From Microbacterium sp. JZ31 (GTDB lineage: Bacteria > Actinomycetota > Actinomycetes > Actinomycetales > Microbacteriaceae), in NCBI RefSeq assembly GCF_016805985.1, contig NZ_CP017661.1, forward strand, positions 2,480,001 through 2,544,000: a stretch of 64,000 nucleotides of DNA, in the 5' to 3' direction. Shown here in pieces: positions 25,272 to 34,388 of the stretch; the first letter of the stretch is position 1; each line of letters starts with the position of its first letter. The notes beneath the pieces are model-generated. The model ran no database searches. It saw only the letters and a program-made list of their open reading frames with translations, and had not been told where the DNA came from. A program made the position numbers and the translations under genes.

Positions 25272-27027
25272 GATTGAACGGCTCGACTTCACCCCGCCCG
25301 CGATCTCCACTTGGGCGTCCGGCGATGAACGGCGGACGAACTGGCCCGTCGTTTACGTTCTCGACAGCACCGGGTCCTCGGATGCGCCGTCTGTCTACGT
25401 CGGCGAGACGGTCAGTGCTGTGTCACGAATGCGTCAGCATCTCCAGAATCCGTCGAAGGCAGGGTTCCGCCGTGTGCGCGTCGTCATAGACGAGACGTTC
25501 AACAAGTCGGCGTGTCTCGACCTCGAGTCACACCTCATCCGCTGGCTTGCCGGCGACGGGCGCTTCACAGTGCTCAACGGGAACGAGGGCATCATTGACG
25601 CGCGGTACTACGAGCGCGACCAGTACCGCGAGAGCTTCCGAGACATCTTCGAGCAGCTGCGCTCGGAGGGCATCTTCCAGCGCAGCATCCCCGAGATTGA
25701 GAACAGCGACCTATTCAAGCTCTCACCCTTCAAGGTGCTCACACGGGAGCAGGCCATCGCGGTCGAGCAGATCGTCGAGGCACTCCTCGCGGACCTCGCA
25801 ACAGGCACGCGATCGACCAGCGTTATCCCGGGCAATCCGGGTACGGGCAAGACCATTGTGGCGATCTTCCTCATGAAGCTGCTGGCCGACATCCGCGACT
25901 ACGAAGACACGGATGAGATCGAGCAAGATTCCCTCTTCTCTGAGTTCTTCGTGCCCGAGAACCGGGAGCTACTGAGGGGTGTTCGCGTCGGGCTGGTCGT
26001 TCCCCAGCAGTCGCTTCGAGACTCCATCAAGAAGGTGTTCAAGAAGACGCCGAAGCTCAGCGAGGACCTCGTCGTCAACCCGTTCGACGTCGGGAAGTCA
26101 TCTATACCGTTCGACCTCCTTATCGTCGACGAGACGCACCGGCTCAATCGACGCGCCAACCAATCCTCAGGAATGCGCAACCGCGACTTCGCGGACATCA
26201 ACGAACGACTCTTCGGCTCCGACGACCTCTACAGGACACAGCTCGACTGGATCCGCGCCCAGAGCACGAACCAGATTTTCCTCATCGACGAGCAGCAGGG
26301 GGTGCGGCCGGCAGATCTCCCGAGCGAGGTTCTTGCCGCTGAGATCGCCGACGCAAAGCGATCGCATCGGTGGTTTCCGCTGGCAAGGCAGATGCGGGTG
26401 AGGGCGGACGCAGACTACGTGGGATTCATCCGTCAGCTGCTTCGAGGTGAACTTCGCGCAGGGGGCCGCCCGGACTTCGGTGAGTACGACCTTCGGTTCT
26501 TCGAGAGTGTCGCCGACATGCAGGAAGCGATCCGCGAACGCGACCGCGAGGCTGGGCTCGCCCGACTTGTTGCTGGGTACGCGTGGGACTGGAAGACCCG
26601 CGGCAACAAGCCCGGCTTCGACTTCCAACTCGACGGAGTTGAGTTCACCTGGAATCGCACTGACAAGGACTGGATCAACTCGCCCGGCTCGATCCATGAA
26701 GTCGGCTCGATACATACCGTCCAGGGCTATGACCTCAACTACGCCGGGGTGATCATCGGCGCGGACCTTCGATTCGACGCATCGCGCCAGCAGGTGACCG
26801 CAGACCGCGGGGCCTACCGCGACAAGAAGGGCAAAGAGAACCTCAGGAAGCTCCGTCAACGTACGACCGATGAAGACCTCCTCGCACTGATCCAGAACAT
26901 CTACGGCGTGCTGCTCACGCGAGGAATCCTCGGAACGTACCTCTATGTATGCGATCCCAATCTCCGCGAGCACTTCAAGTCTGTGCTTAGTGTCGATCAA
27001 ACATTCGCCGCCGTCCCGCTACTGTGA
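25258..27027 (+). CDS. GIY-YIG nuclease fused to DUF2075 (Schlafen-type) P-loop ATPase/helicase
   Basis: A 589-residue protein. Residues 31-95 form a GIY-YIG nuclease: VVYVLDS and SVYVGET are the two conserved strands, R-x-x-QHL follows, and the metal-binding Glu is probably in DLESHLIRW. From about residue 150 a DUF2075-type ATPase begins, with Walker A GNPGTGKT (192-199), Walker B LLIVDETHR (around 288-295) and a C-terminal SIHTVQGYDLNYAGVIIG, typical of SF1-like motif V. DUF2075 proteins are recurrent in phage-defence islands. It overlaps and follows the MazG-like gene. Confidence 0.85.
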   Translation: MTPFEIERLDFTPPAISTWASGDERRTNWPVVYVLDSTGSSDAPSVYVGETVSAVSRMRQHLQNPSKAGFRRVRVVIDETFNKSACLDLESHLIRWLAGDGRFTVLNGNEGIIDARYYERDQYRESFRDIFEQLRSEGIFQRSIPEIENSDLFKLSPFKVLTREQAIAVEQIVEALLADLATGTRSTSVIPGNPGTGKTIVAIFLMKLLADIRDYEDTDEIEQDSLFSEFFVPENRELLRGVRVGLVVPQQSLRDSIKKVFKKTPKLSEDLVVNPFDVGKSSIPFDLLIVDETHRLNRRANQSSGMRNRDFADINERLFGSDDLYRTQLDWIRAQSTNQIFLIDEQQGVRPADLPSEVLAAEIADAKRSHRWFPLARQMRVRADADYVGFIRQLLRGELRAGGRPDFGEYDLRFFESVADMQEAIRERDREAGLARLVAGYAWDWKTRGNKPGFDFQLDGVEFTWNRTDKDWINSPGSIHEVGSIHTVQGYDLNYAGVIIGADLRFDASRQQVTADRGAYRDKKGKENLRKLRQRTTDEDLLALIQNIYGVLLTRGILGTYLYVCDPNLREHFKSVLSVDQTFAAVPLL

Positions 27028-27341
27028 CGCGCTAGGCGGCAGTGCGTCTTGCGACGGTGGGAGTCGAAGGGGGAGCGGCCTCTCCCCCAGGACACCGTCT
27101 CGGTCCGATTTTATGACTCCGTGGGTTTCTGCGTTCGCCGATCCTCGATCGGCAGGTGTCGACGGCAGTCGGACACCAGGGGCGCCGAAACCTTCGACGT
27201 TGGAACGCCGCCGACAGGCTCGAGTACCCGCAGTAGGCTCGGCGATCGCGTCTCGGATCGAGAGCTGTTGCAGCCTCGGTTCGGCGCACGCAGACTGGCC
27301 GACAACGATGTGTGCAAGGAGCATTCGGTAGGGAGGCGACT
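27028..27341. other. Intergenic, no gene seen
   Basis: A 314-base gap between the DUF2075 gene and vsr. Open frames here lack start signals or typical codon use. It should carry the promoter for vsr and the methyltransferase; no clear operator or RNA was recognised. Confidence 0.5.
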
Positions 27342-27812
27342 GTGTCAGGAACCGGCGAGGGATCGGCGCGCCGCAACAATATGCAAGCGATCCGACGTCG
27401 TGATACAGGCCCGGAGCTCGCCATTCGCCGCCTGCTTCATGCAGCTGGGTACCGGTATCGTTGTGACTATCGTGTCGACGTTGCTGGGGCACGCATTCGG
27501 CCCGATATCGTCTTCACACGCGCGAGAGTCGCCATTTTTGTCGACGGCTGCTTCTGGCATTCCTGCCCAGAGCACGGCCGGACGCCTCGCGTGAACACGG
27601 ACTATTGGGAGCCCAAGCTCGAGCGGAATCGAACTCGTGACGAGGCCAATACGCGGGCGCTGGAGGAAGCGGGCTGGTGCGTGTTGCGGATCTGGGAGCA
27701 CACGATAGCCCATGAAGCTCTGTGCTTGGTGCGCAGAGCGATACCGACGCCTCGGCCAGCCATCCATGCCAGCCGCGATGCAGTGTCGGAGGCTGCAGGA
27801 AAACTATGCTGA
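27342..27812 (+). CDS. vsr: Very short patch repair endonuclease (Vsr)
   Basis: About 156 residues. The N-terminal ARRNNMQAIRRRDTGPELAIRRLLHAAGYRYRCDY is the classic Vsr opening. RIRPDIVFTRARVAIFVDGCFWHSCPEHG carries the catalytic Asp, zinc-binding Cys/His and the Trp that wedges the DNA. WEPKLERNRTRDEANTRALEEAGWCVLRIWEHTI completes the domain. Vsr nicks T:G mismatches that arise when 5-methylcytosine deaminates. It lies 39 bases before a cytosine-5 methyltransferase on the same strand, the expected partner. GTG 27342 is chosen for the start. Confidence 0.92.
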   Translation: MSGTGEGSARRNNMQAIRRRDTGPELAIRRLLHAAGYRYRCDYRVDVAGARIRPDIVFTRARVAIFVDGCFWHSCPEHGRTPRVNTDYWEPKLERNRTRDEANTRALEEAGWCVLRIWEHTIAHEALCLVRRAIPTPRPAIHASRDAVSEAAGKLC

Positions 27813-27851
27813 GATGACGAAGCTCGGACTCGGGGAGAGACACACCTACGC

Positions 27852-29111
27852 ATGCAACAAACGTCACGCCCCACAGCGGTCGAGATCTGCGCAGGAGCCG
27901 GCGGCCAGGTTCTGGGCTTGCACCGCGCAGGATTCGATCACGTGCTTGCGGTCGAGCTGGACGCGACCGCGGCGCAGACACTGCGGCAAAGCACAGGTAT
28001 CGAGGTGGCCGTTGGTGATGTCGCTGACAGTGCGGTGTGGCGTCCCATCGACTATGCCGGCGTGGATCTCCTTGCCGGCGGCGTGCCGTGTCCTCCATTC
28101 TCAGTGGCTGGTCGGCAGCTCGGGTCCTCTGACGAGCGCGATCTATTCGCCTGGGCAGTCGAGCAAGTCGCCATAGTTAAACCGAGAGCGCTATTGCTGG
28201 AGAACGTTCGTGGGCTGGCTGCGCCCCGCTTCTCGGGCTATCGGCAGCGGGTACTCGACCGGCTTGCTCAGCTCGGGTATGTAGCTAACTGGCGGCTCTT
28301 ACAGGCCGCGGATTTTGGAGTTGCGCAGCTGCGGCCCCGATTCGTGTTGGTCGCAATGCGGCCGGATGATGCAGCATATTTCCGCTGGCCACAGCCTCAT
28401 GCGAGGCGCACGACCGTAGGCGAGACCATCGGCGACCTGATGGCCGAGAACGGCTGGAAGCACGTCGATGACTGGGTAGCGATGGCCAACGGTGTTGGAC
28501 CGACCCTTGTGGGCGGAAGTAAGAAGCACGGCGGGGCAGATCTGGGCCCGACTCGTGCAAAGGCAGGTTGGGCGAAGCTTGCCGTCGACGGTCACGGCAT
28601 CGCGAACGCATCTCCAGAAATGAATGCTCTGCATCCATCGGCTCGGTATCCGCGTCTGACGATCCCCATGGCCGCCCGCCTGCAGGGGTGGACTGAGAAG
28701 GACAAATGGCAGTTCGCGGGCCGCAAAACCTCTCAGTATCGCCAAATTGGCAACGCCTTCCCTCCACCGGTGGCAGAAGCTATCGGCCATGCCATCCGCG
28801 CTGCTCTCGCACACGAGGGTGTTCCGCATGAAGTCCCCCAGCTGAGCGCCGATCTGCAGGACCCTGTCTACAGAGCCCTCGCGACCGCCGGAGAATACGT
28901 TTCGCTTGAGCGGTTAGTGCGGATGGTGACCGAGACGACCACGGCGACCGTGGAGCAGCGTCTAGCAATGCTCGCCCAGGACTTCGCAGTCGAGGTCAAG
29001 GTTACCGAACGTAGTACCTCTTACAAGCTCGGCGGATTTAAGGGGTTCACGGGGCAACCCGAGCACCTGCGCAACCACTTCTTGAAGAACCATCGCTCAA
29101 GGGTGAGCTAA
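27852..29111 (+). CDS. dcm: DNA cytosine-5 methyltransferase with C-terminal extension
   Basis: A 419-residue C5-methyltransferase. Motif I is ICAGAGGQVLGLHRAGF, motif IV GGVPCPPFS with catalytic Cys80, motif VI LLENVRG, motif VIII near FGVAQLRPRFVLVAM, and motif X QIGNAFPPPVAEAIG at about residue 305. The variable target-recognition region is short (about residues 185-270). Beyond residue 325 there is an unusual 90-residue extension (LSADLQDPVYRALATAGEYVS onward) that looks like a small helical, winged-helix-like domain. It is paired with vsr upstream. No cognate restriction enzyme is adjacent on this strand; the dpt operon converges from the other side. Confidence 0.92.
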   Translation: MQQTSRPTAVEICAGAGGQVLGLHRAGFDHVLAVELDATAAQTLRQSTGIEVAVGDVADSAVWRPIDYAGVDLLAGGVPCPPFSVAGRQLGSSDERDLFAWAVEQVAIVKPRALLLENVRGLAAPRFSGYRQRVLDRLAQLGYVANWRLLQAADFGVAQLRPRFVLVAMRPDDAAYFRWPQPHARRTTVGETIGDLMAENGWKHVDDWVAMANGVGPTLVGGSKKHGGADLGPTRAKAGWAKLAVDGHGIANASPEMNALHPSARYPRLTIPMAARLQGWTEKDKWQFAGRKTSQYRQIGNAFPPPVAEAIGHAIRAALAHEGVPHEVPQLSADLQDPVYRALATAGEYVSLERLVRMVTETTTATVEQRLAMLAQDFAVEVKVTERSTSYKLGGFKGFTGQPEHLRNHFLKNHRSRVS

Positions 29112-29150
29112 CTCCAAGCCGCCTCGCAGTTTCGCGAGGCGGCTTGGAGT
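29111..29150. terminator. Bidirectional terminator between dcm and dptH
   Basis: Perfect 17-bp stem (29111-29127 with 29134-29150), AGTTTC loop, overlapping the last base of the dcm stop. It separates two convergent transcripts. Confidence 0.85.
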
Positions 29151-29207
29151 GCCCGTTCCGGGTTGCTTCTCCGCCGCGCGGGTGAGGCACGGTCGGCCCG
29201 ATCGGCT

Positions 29208-29244
29208 CCAGCACAATGTGCTGTCTGCAGCCCTATTGTGCTGG
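29208..29244. repeat. Inverted repeat in convergent gap
   Basis: CCAGCACAAT (29208-29217) and ATTGTGCTGG (29235-29244) are perfect inverted copies. The left arm also belongs to a compact palindrome CAGCACA-A-TGTGCTG (29209-29223). It could be a second terminator for the minus-strand operon or a protein-binding site. Confidence 0.55.
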
Positions 29245-29268
29245 CCTCCGCTCAGAGCGCGCGCCAGT

Positions 29269-32200
29269 TCAAAGGAGCACCTGCCGAACGTCCTGCAGCG
29301 ATGTGAACGGGGCCTGTAGGCGCTCGACGCGGCCGCTCCGGTAGAAAAGCAAGTCACCATCGCCGAGCAGATCTTCCGCGCCGCCCTGGTCTATGACAGT
29401 CATCGAGTCGCGGACGCTCGGCAGCGAGAATGCGATGCGGGCCGCGAGGTTTGCTTTGATGCTCCCTGTGACTACGTTGACGCTCGGTCGCTGCGTGGCT
29501 AGAACCAGGTAGATTCCATAAGCCCTCGTAAGCTGCGCGTATCGCTGGATAAGGTCTAGGAATGCCCGGGGGTCTGGGCCCGCGAGCACAAGGTCGGCAA
29601 ACTCATCCACGAGGATCACCAGCTGAGGTAGGTCCTCCAGTCTCCCTCCAGCTTCATAGAACTCGGAGGCGGAGCTAACACCTGCGGCTTCGAGCAGAGG
29701 CTGACGCATGTCGATCTCCGCGTCAAGCGTCGCCTGCAGAGTCTCGACCGCGTGTTGAGGATCGCTGATGATCGTCGCACCGCGAAGGTGCGGCGCCTTT
29801 GTAAACGCCACGAAGTCAAGTCGCTTGGGATCGATGATCAGCAGATGCAGCTGATCGGGGGTGCGCGCGCGGAGAAGCTCTGTCAGGAGTCCCCTCAGGA
29901 AGACGCTCTTACCCGATCCAGTCGCGCCCGCGACAAGGAGGTGAGGGAGGCGGCTCAAGTCTGCGATACGCGCCTCACCGCTCGGAGCCACGCCGACGAC
30001 GAAGTCGAGGGATCCGGGTCTCGTCGGCGCCGCGTCCAGGCTTGGAAGCACATCAGCGAGCACGAGGGCATCTCGCTCAGCTCGTGGCACGTCAATAGTG
30101 ACAAACCCAGGTTCGTCGGCGACATGGACCTCTCCAGGCGAGGCAATCTCGCGGCCGATGTCCCGAGCCCGACGTTCCACCTCGGTGATGGACAGGCGCC
30201 CAAGCGTGCGGGTTCGGAAGCGGATGACACTGGGGCCGACCTGGGCAAGTTCGGGCGTGAATGGCTCCACTGCGAGCCCGTACTTCGCGAAGGCGGTGTC
30301 GAGACGGTGCGCGACAAGGCCTAGCTCGGCTGGCGTTGAGTGCGGAGGACGCCCCATTGACGCACTGACTTGAGAGTGGCCTCGTCCGCCGCTTCCTGGT
30401 GGAGGGCTAGCGGCGGGAGGGCGTTCGCCACCGTCGGTGGTCGGCGGCTCTTCGGGCGGCGGCGCGGGGCCAAACTCAGGGACCGCCCAGCTCGGAGGTT
30501 TGGCGATTGCTTCGCCCTTGGCAAGAGAGTCGATCACCGACCGACCCAGGCGAACGTGCCCCAGATCGAGGCCACTGCCCGGAAGGTCCTGGCGGTGCAC
30601 AGCCGATGTTGACGATGACTCGATGCTGACGAAGTCGCCGTGGATGCGCCGCCCGCCAACCTGGTAGCCCAGCTCAAAAGTGTAGGCTCCACTGATTATC
30701 CTGCCCAAAGCGGCTTCCACGTCTGCTTGTGCGTCCAGCTGCAGCAAGCCGAAGGATCTAGCTCGTGTGACGGCGCCCCGCAGGAGCTCGGCAAGGTCGC
30801 GGGCTCTGAACGCGCGTCCCGGCCCGCTGGTGTCGAAGACACGTCGAAGCCACTCGTAGCTACGCTCGAGCTGTCGGCGAGCTGACTCGGCGGCAGCCGC
30901 GTCATCGTCCTTCCGATACTTCACCTCCAGGAGGCGCGCGTACAGAGGCTGGGGAGCGTCGGCGGGGGCGTTAAGTGGGAGGCGGAGGTAAAGCAGATCG
31001 TCGCACCGTTGTCCATCGCGCGGGCGCGCGCCGGAGGGGAGGCTCTCGATTAGCTCGTCTAGTGGGATGATGACGCCTGCGGCGCCTTCCTCGGTCAGCC
31101 AGCCGTCGAGGTCTCTGACTGCTTCGAGGGCAGCGGCGAGACCCACCTTCTCTTGCAAGTCGTGCCCTGTCGCGCCAACGAGATCAAGCGCCCATCTTCC
31201 GCTGACTCCGTTGAACAGTTGGAGGATGCGGTCAAGCGCTTCTTCCTCGGGCGCGCCATAACCGTTGAGAGCCTGTCGCAGCGCAAGTCGGTAAGGGTTG
31301 ATGCGCGAGGTTGCTGTGATTGCATCCAGGCCAGGCTGACCAGGATCCGACCGTTCCTCGAAGTCAATTAGATACCGGGCCTGCGAGCCGGTCGCGTCAG
31401 GTGCGAACGCCTCGAGGCCAAGCAGACGGTCAAGGTGGACGACCCAGGCGCTCGAGGCGTAGAGGGGCTCGAGGAATCGGAGGCCCACGCGCGCGGTAGG
31501 CATCCTGGTGCGACCAGCGGCGAGAGGGGCGCGCGGCATCCCGCCGACGAGTTCCAGACCGCTTCGCGCGATGTCTCCGAGGGGGTTTTCGGAATGTGGG
31601 CCGGCGAAAGTGCCCCAGTGGAATGCTGTCTCATTCCGGTCAACTTCCGCGGATCGGCCGGGGAGCGGGGCAAGGCCGCCGACGAAGAGAGTGGTCGCCC
31701 TGCTATCGAGTTCGACCGCCCCCGGTTCCTCCTGCAGGGAGCTTTGGAACACAAACGTGATGTGCTGAAAGTGATCAACCAAATCCTCGGATGAGTGCAC
31801 CCTCCTCAGCTTGACGCGGTCGCGCAGGGCGCGATCGATCTCGGACGCGAGGCTGCCACTGCCCCGCAATACCTCCTCGAGCGCGGTAGGTCGGTCGCTC
31901 GAGCTGACGATGGTGACTATGAAGCGAGGCAGCGTCGCCCCAGCCCCAGGCCTAGTGAGCGGCTTCATCAAGAGACGCAGTGCCTCGAGCGGACCGTGGC
32001 CGTCTCCAGGCTCAACGAAGGCGATCGCCAATTCTTGGCGGCGATCCCGATAAGCCGGGTGCACGTCTAGGAAGCGGCGGATCCGCTTGGCGATGTAGCG
32101 AGGCCTGCTTTCAGCAGGATCAGAGGAGCTCGCGGACTCATACCGTCTCCACAGAAATGCCGGGGACTCCGCCGTCTGGTACCACGTTCCTTCGGAGTAG

Positions 32201-33012
32201 AAGTTCGGCAAGAGATGCCGGGGGGTGCATGTCCGCAAGTCGTCGTCGAGCAGGGCCGCGGCATCAGCACTCCACGCGCGCGCCTGGCCGGCCAGCTGGA
32301 GGAGGTAGGAAACGGTTAGCGGTGCTGTCGGGGCGATCCACCACGTTCCCGTTTCGGAGTCAAAGACGGTATCGGTGAGAAGAACTGCTTCAAACTCCGC
32401 CCGGAACCGCGGCTGAGATGCGATTGCTGCGATGAGCCGCTGGTACGTCTCGACATACTGCACTGCCTCGTCGACACATTCACCGGCGGCGATGGCGTGA
32501 ACACTGCAGCGCTGCTTGTCGGAGGCGAGTGAGCCAAACAGCGCCGATCTGGCTGCCTCGAAAGCACGGAACGGCCCTGACGGGAGCGCGCTCAGGTCGA
32601 GGTTGCTTAGGTAGGGGTGCGATTCAAGTTCGGGCTCACCCGCGCCGGTCCGCACGACGCGAAAGGCGAGTGTCTGTGGGGCGTTGACGATCTCCCGCTC
32701 GAGGTCCAGACCGTTTAGGCGGTTTCCGAGGTCCTGGGACTGCAGCTTGTATGGGTGAGGGGCGAAGACCGCATCACCGTCATCGAGGATGAGGAAGCCG
32801 GTGAGGTCGATGGCCGCGGCATCCCGGCTGCCGAGGATGATCGCATGCGCCGCCGTCGGTACCGCTTGAGCGCTGAGTGCGGGCGGGTCCTCCGGGTCAG
32901 ACTCCGGAGGAGCGGGATCCTCCCCGCCCGGGTCGCCAGGCGCGTCTGGAGTCAGTGGGGGTTCGGGGTCGTCAGGTCCCGGCTCGCCGTCGGTGAGCCG
33001 GGGCGTGACCAA
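29269..33012 (-). CDS. dptH: DptH C-terminal part: FtsK/HerA-type DNA translocase
   Basis: An open frame of 1247 residues that opens with an acidic Pro-rich linker and contains, near residues 1025-1150, a full FtsK-type motor: VAGATGSGKSVFLRGLL (Walker A), LLIIDPKRLDF, LVILVDEFADLVL (Walker B), LATQRPSVNVVTGSIKAN and VIDQGGAEDLLGDGDLLFY. The middle is a long region without named domains. There is no Shine-Dalgarno before the TTG at 33012, and the preceding frame (32952-34388) runs into the same linker, so both are best read as one protein of about 1,700 residues broken by a -1 shift. That is the size and order expected of DptH, which with DptF and DptG cuts DNA lacking phosphorothioate marks. 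Confidence 0.78.
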   Translation of the reverse strand: MVTPRLTDGEPGPDDPEPPLTPDAPGDPGGEDPAPPESDPEDPPALSAQAVPTAAHAIILGSRDAAAIDLTGFLILDDGDAVFAPHPYKLQSQDLGNRLNGLDLEREIVNAPQTLAFRVVRTGAGEPELESHPYLSNLDLSALPSGPFRAFEAARSALFGSLASDKQRCSVHAIAAGECVDEAVQYVETYQRLIAAIASQPRFRAEFEAVLLTDTVFDSETGTWWIAPTAPLTVSYLLQLAGQARAWSADAAALLDDDLRTCTPRHLLPNFYSEGTWYQTAESPAFLWRRYESASSSDPAESRPRYIAKRIRRFLDVHPAYRDRRQELAIAFVEPGDGHGPLEALRLLMKPLTRPGAGATLPRFIVTIVSSSDRPTALEEVLRGSGSLASEIDRALRDRVKLRRVHSSEDLVDHFQHITFVFQSSLQEEPGAVELDSRATTLFVGGLAPLPGRSAEVDRNETAFHWGTFAGPHSENPLGDIARSGLELVGGMPRAPLAAGRTRMPTARVGLRFLEPLYASSAWVVHLDRLLGLEAFAPDATGSQARYLIDFEERSDPGQPGLDAITATSRINPYRLALRQALNGYGAPEEEALDRILQLFNGVSGRWALDLVGATGHDLQEKVGLAAALEAVRDLDGWLTEEGAAGVIIPLDELIESLPSGARPRDGQRCDDLLYLRLPLNAPADAPQPLYARLLEVKYRKDDDAAAAESARRQLERSYEWLRRVFDTSGPGRAFRARDLAELLRGAVTRARSFGLLQLDAQADVEAALGRIISGAYTFELGYQVGGRRIHGDFVSIESSSTSAVHRQDLPGSGLDLGHVRLGRSVIDSLAKGEAIAKPPSWAVPEFGPAPPPEEPPTTDGGERPPAASPPPGSGGRGHSQVSASMGRPPHSTPAELGLVAHRLDTAFAKYGLAVEPFTPELAQVGPSVIRFRTRTLGRLSITEVERRARDIGREIASPGEVHVADEPGFVTIDVPRAERDALVLADVLPSLDAAPTRPGSLDFVVGVAPSGEARIADLSRLPHLLVAGATGSGKSVFLRGLLTELLRARTPDQLHLLIIDPKRLDFVAFTKAPHLRGATIISDPQHAVETLQATLDAEIDMRQPLLEAAGVSSASEFYEAGGRLEDLPQLVILVDEFADLVLAGPDPRAFLDLIQRYAQLTRAYGIYLVLATQRPSVNVVTGSIKANLAARIAFSLPSVRDSMTVIDQGGAEDLLGDGDLLFYRSGRVERLQAPFTSLQDVRQVLL

Positions 33013-34388
33013 GAGGTGAATTGTTGCTTCGGCCCCGCGAACCGGGTGGCGACTTCCTGCCGCTCACCGTTCGCGTCTGGCGCTATGTGTATGGTCGCCT
33101 GGCCGAGGATAGCGCTCGACGCTGCAAGCGCCACGACCTGGGGTTGATCACCGCACAGGAACGCTCCAACGATGGGGTCGATGCCGAGGCTGACCTCGAT
33201 TGGTGCCCATGCCCCGGGGGTTGTGCTCACCGCGAGGACAGCTGACTGCCCGCCACTCAGCTGCACGGTGACGTATTTCCACCCGGGGCCGGAGACATCA
33301 AAGGAGATCTCAAGCGCTCCAGGGGCGAGCGAGAGATCCTCCACGGTGCCATCGCTCCATCGCAAGGTAACGGTCTCATGACGGCTCGCCGGGGTCGCCA
33401 GGGCCAGCGCGATGGTACCGCCGCCCGGAATCCAGGTGGCCGCCCGGTTCTGGGCCGTAGCTGCAGCTGCTCCGCGTATGCGGAGAGGGTGCGCGAGGCG
33501 AGCGAGTTCCGCGAGCCCCCCAACGACCGGCAAGTCAGCGAGCTTGAAAGCGGAGTAGTCAAGTCCAAATGGTCCGCGGGCTGACCTGACGCGCGCAAGG
33601 CCTTCGTCGTCTTCCGACTCGTAGCGTGGACGCAGTCGGGCGTCGAGGTCCTCATCTGGGCTCGACCAGGCGTCAAGGTTCTGTCGCCACCTCATCGACT
33701 CCTTAAGTCGGGCTCGTGGTGTGGTTTGCGCGTCCGGATCCGACACGAAGGGCCCGAGCACGTATAGAGAGGCACCGGCCGCCGTCGCATCTGCGCAGGC
33801 CCCCAGGTGCTTTAGCCGGCCAATCGTCGTCGCCGTCTGCGGGAGTTGTTCGCCAGCGAGGTGGATTGCCTCGGTCAGCAGCAGCTTGACGTCACTCGGT
33901 GAATCATCAATCGCCGTTTCCAGCAGTTGCGACCACTCAAGCTCGGGTAGCTCGCTGGCGTCTTGAGCGGCAGTCTTGACGGTCTCGACGGGCTTGCGGT
34001 CAAGGACGAGTAGAACCGTGGGCCGTCCCTCGTGCTGCGGCGGCAGTGCGTCCCGAAGGAAGGCTGCGAAGCCGGCAGTACCCACGTTGGATCCTGCTTG
34101 GCCCGTCGTAACAAGGTAAGGCACCATGTAGCCGCCTCGCCCAAGGGTCCCAAGAAGGTCGATCGCCAGCAGCGTGTGGGTCGAGCCATCTGCCGCCGAT
34201 ACCTCAATCGGCGGCGCCGTAGCCTCAAGGTGCCCTTGGAGCGCCGCGAAAACCTGCTGCGGTGCGAGGCCGAAGCAGTCACTGAGATATAGCCGCCTGT
34301 GCTGTCCGAGGGCGGCGGCAGCTTTGATCAACCCTTCGGCGACGAGGGTCGCGGCGTAGTCCTCATCACTTAGCTCAGAAGCGAACAA
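32952..34388 (-). CDS. dptH: DptH N-terminal part, split from the motor part by a frameshift
   Basis: A 478-residue frame starting with TTG at 34388, six bases after GGGAGG and overlapping the dptG stop by 14 bases, which indicates translational coupling. N-terminal sequence LFASELSDEDYAATLVAEGLIK. It ends at 32954-32952 inside the linker that the next frame continues; a run of five C lies just two bases before the stop. Neither half alone looks complete. It could be a mutation, a sequence error or a programmed shift. Confidence 0.7.
   Translation of the reverse strand: MFASELSDEDYAATLVAEGLIKAAAALGQHRRLYLSDCFGLAPQQVFAALQGHLEATAPPIEVSAADGSTHTLLAIDLLGTLGRGGYMVPYLVTTGQAGSNVGTAGFAAFLRDALPPQHEGRPTVLLVLDRKPVETVKTAAQDASELPELEWSQLLETAIDDSPSDVKLLLTEAIHLAGEQLPQTATTIGRLKHLGACADATAAGASLYVLGPFVSDPDAQTTPRARLKESMRWRQNLDAWSSPDEDLDARLRPRYESEDDEGLARVRSARGPFGLDYSAFKLADLPVVGGLAELARLAHPLRIRGAAAATAQNRAATWIPGGGTIALALATPASRHETVTLRWSDGTVEDLSLAPGALEISFDVSGPGWKYVTVQLSGGQSAVLAVSTTPGAWAPIEVSLGIDPIVGAFLCGDQPQVVALAASSAILGQATIHIAPDANGERQEVATRFAGPKQQFTSWSRPGSPTASRDLTTPNPH

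Noticed and set aside
29152..29207. att site duplication of the tRNA-Arg 3' end
   Set aside because: I searched by eye for copies of the T-arm and acceptor sequence in the island and at its right border and found none.
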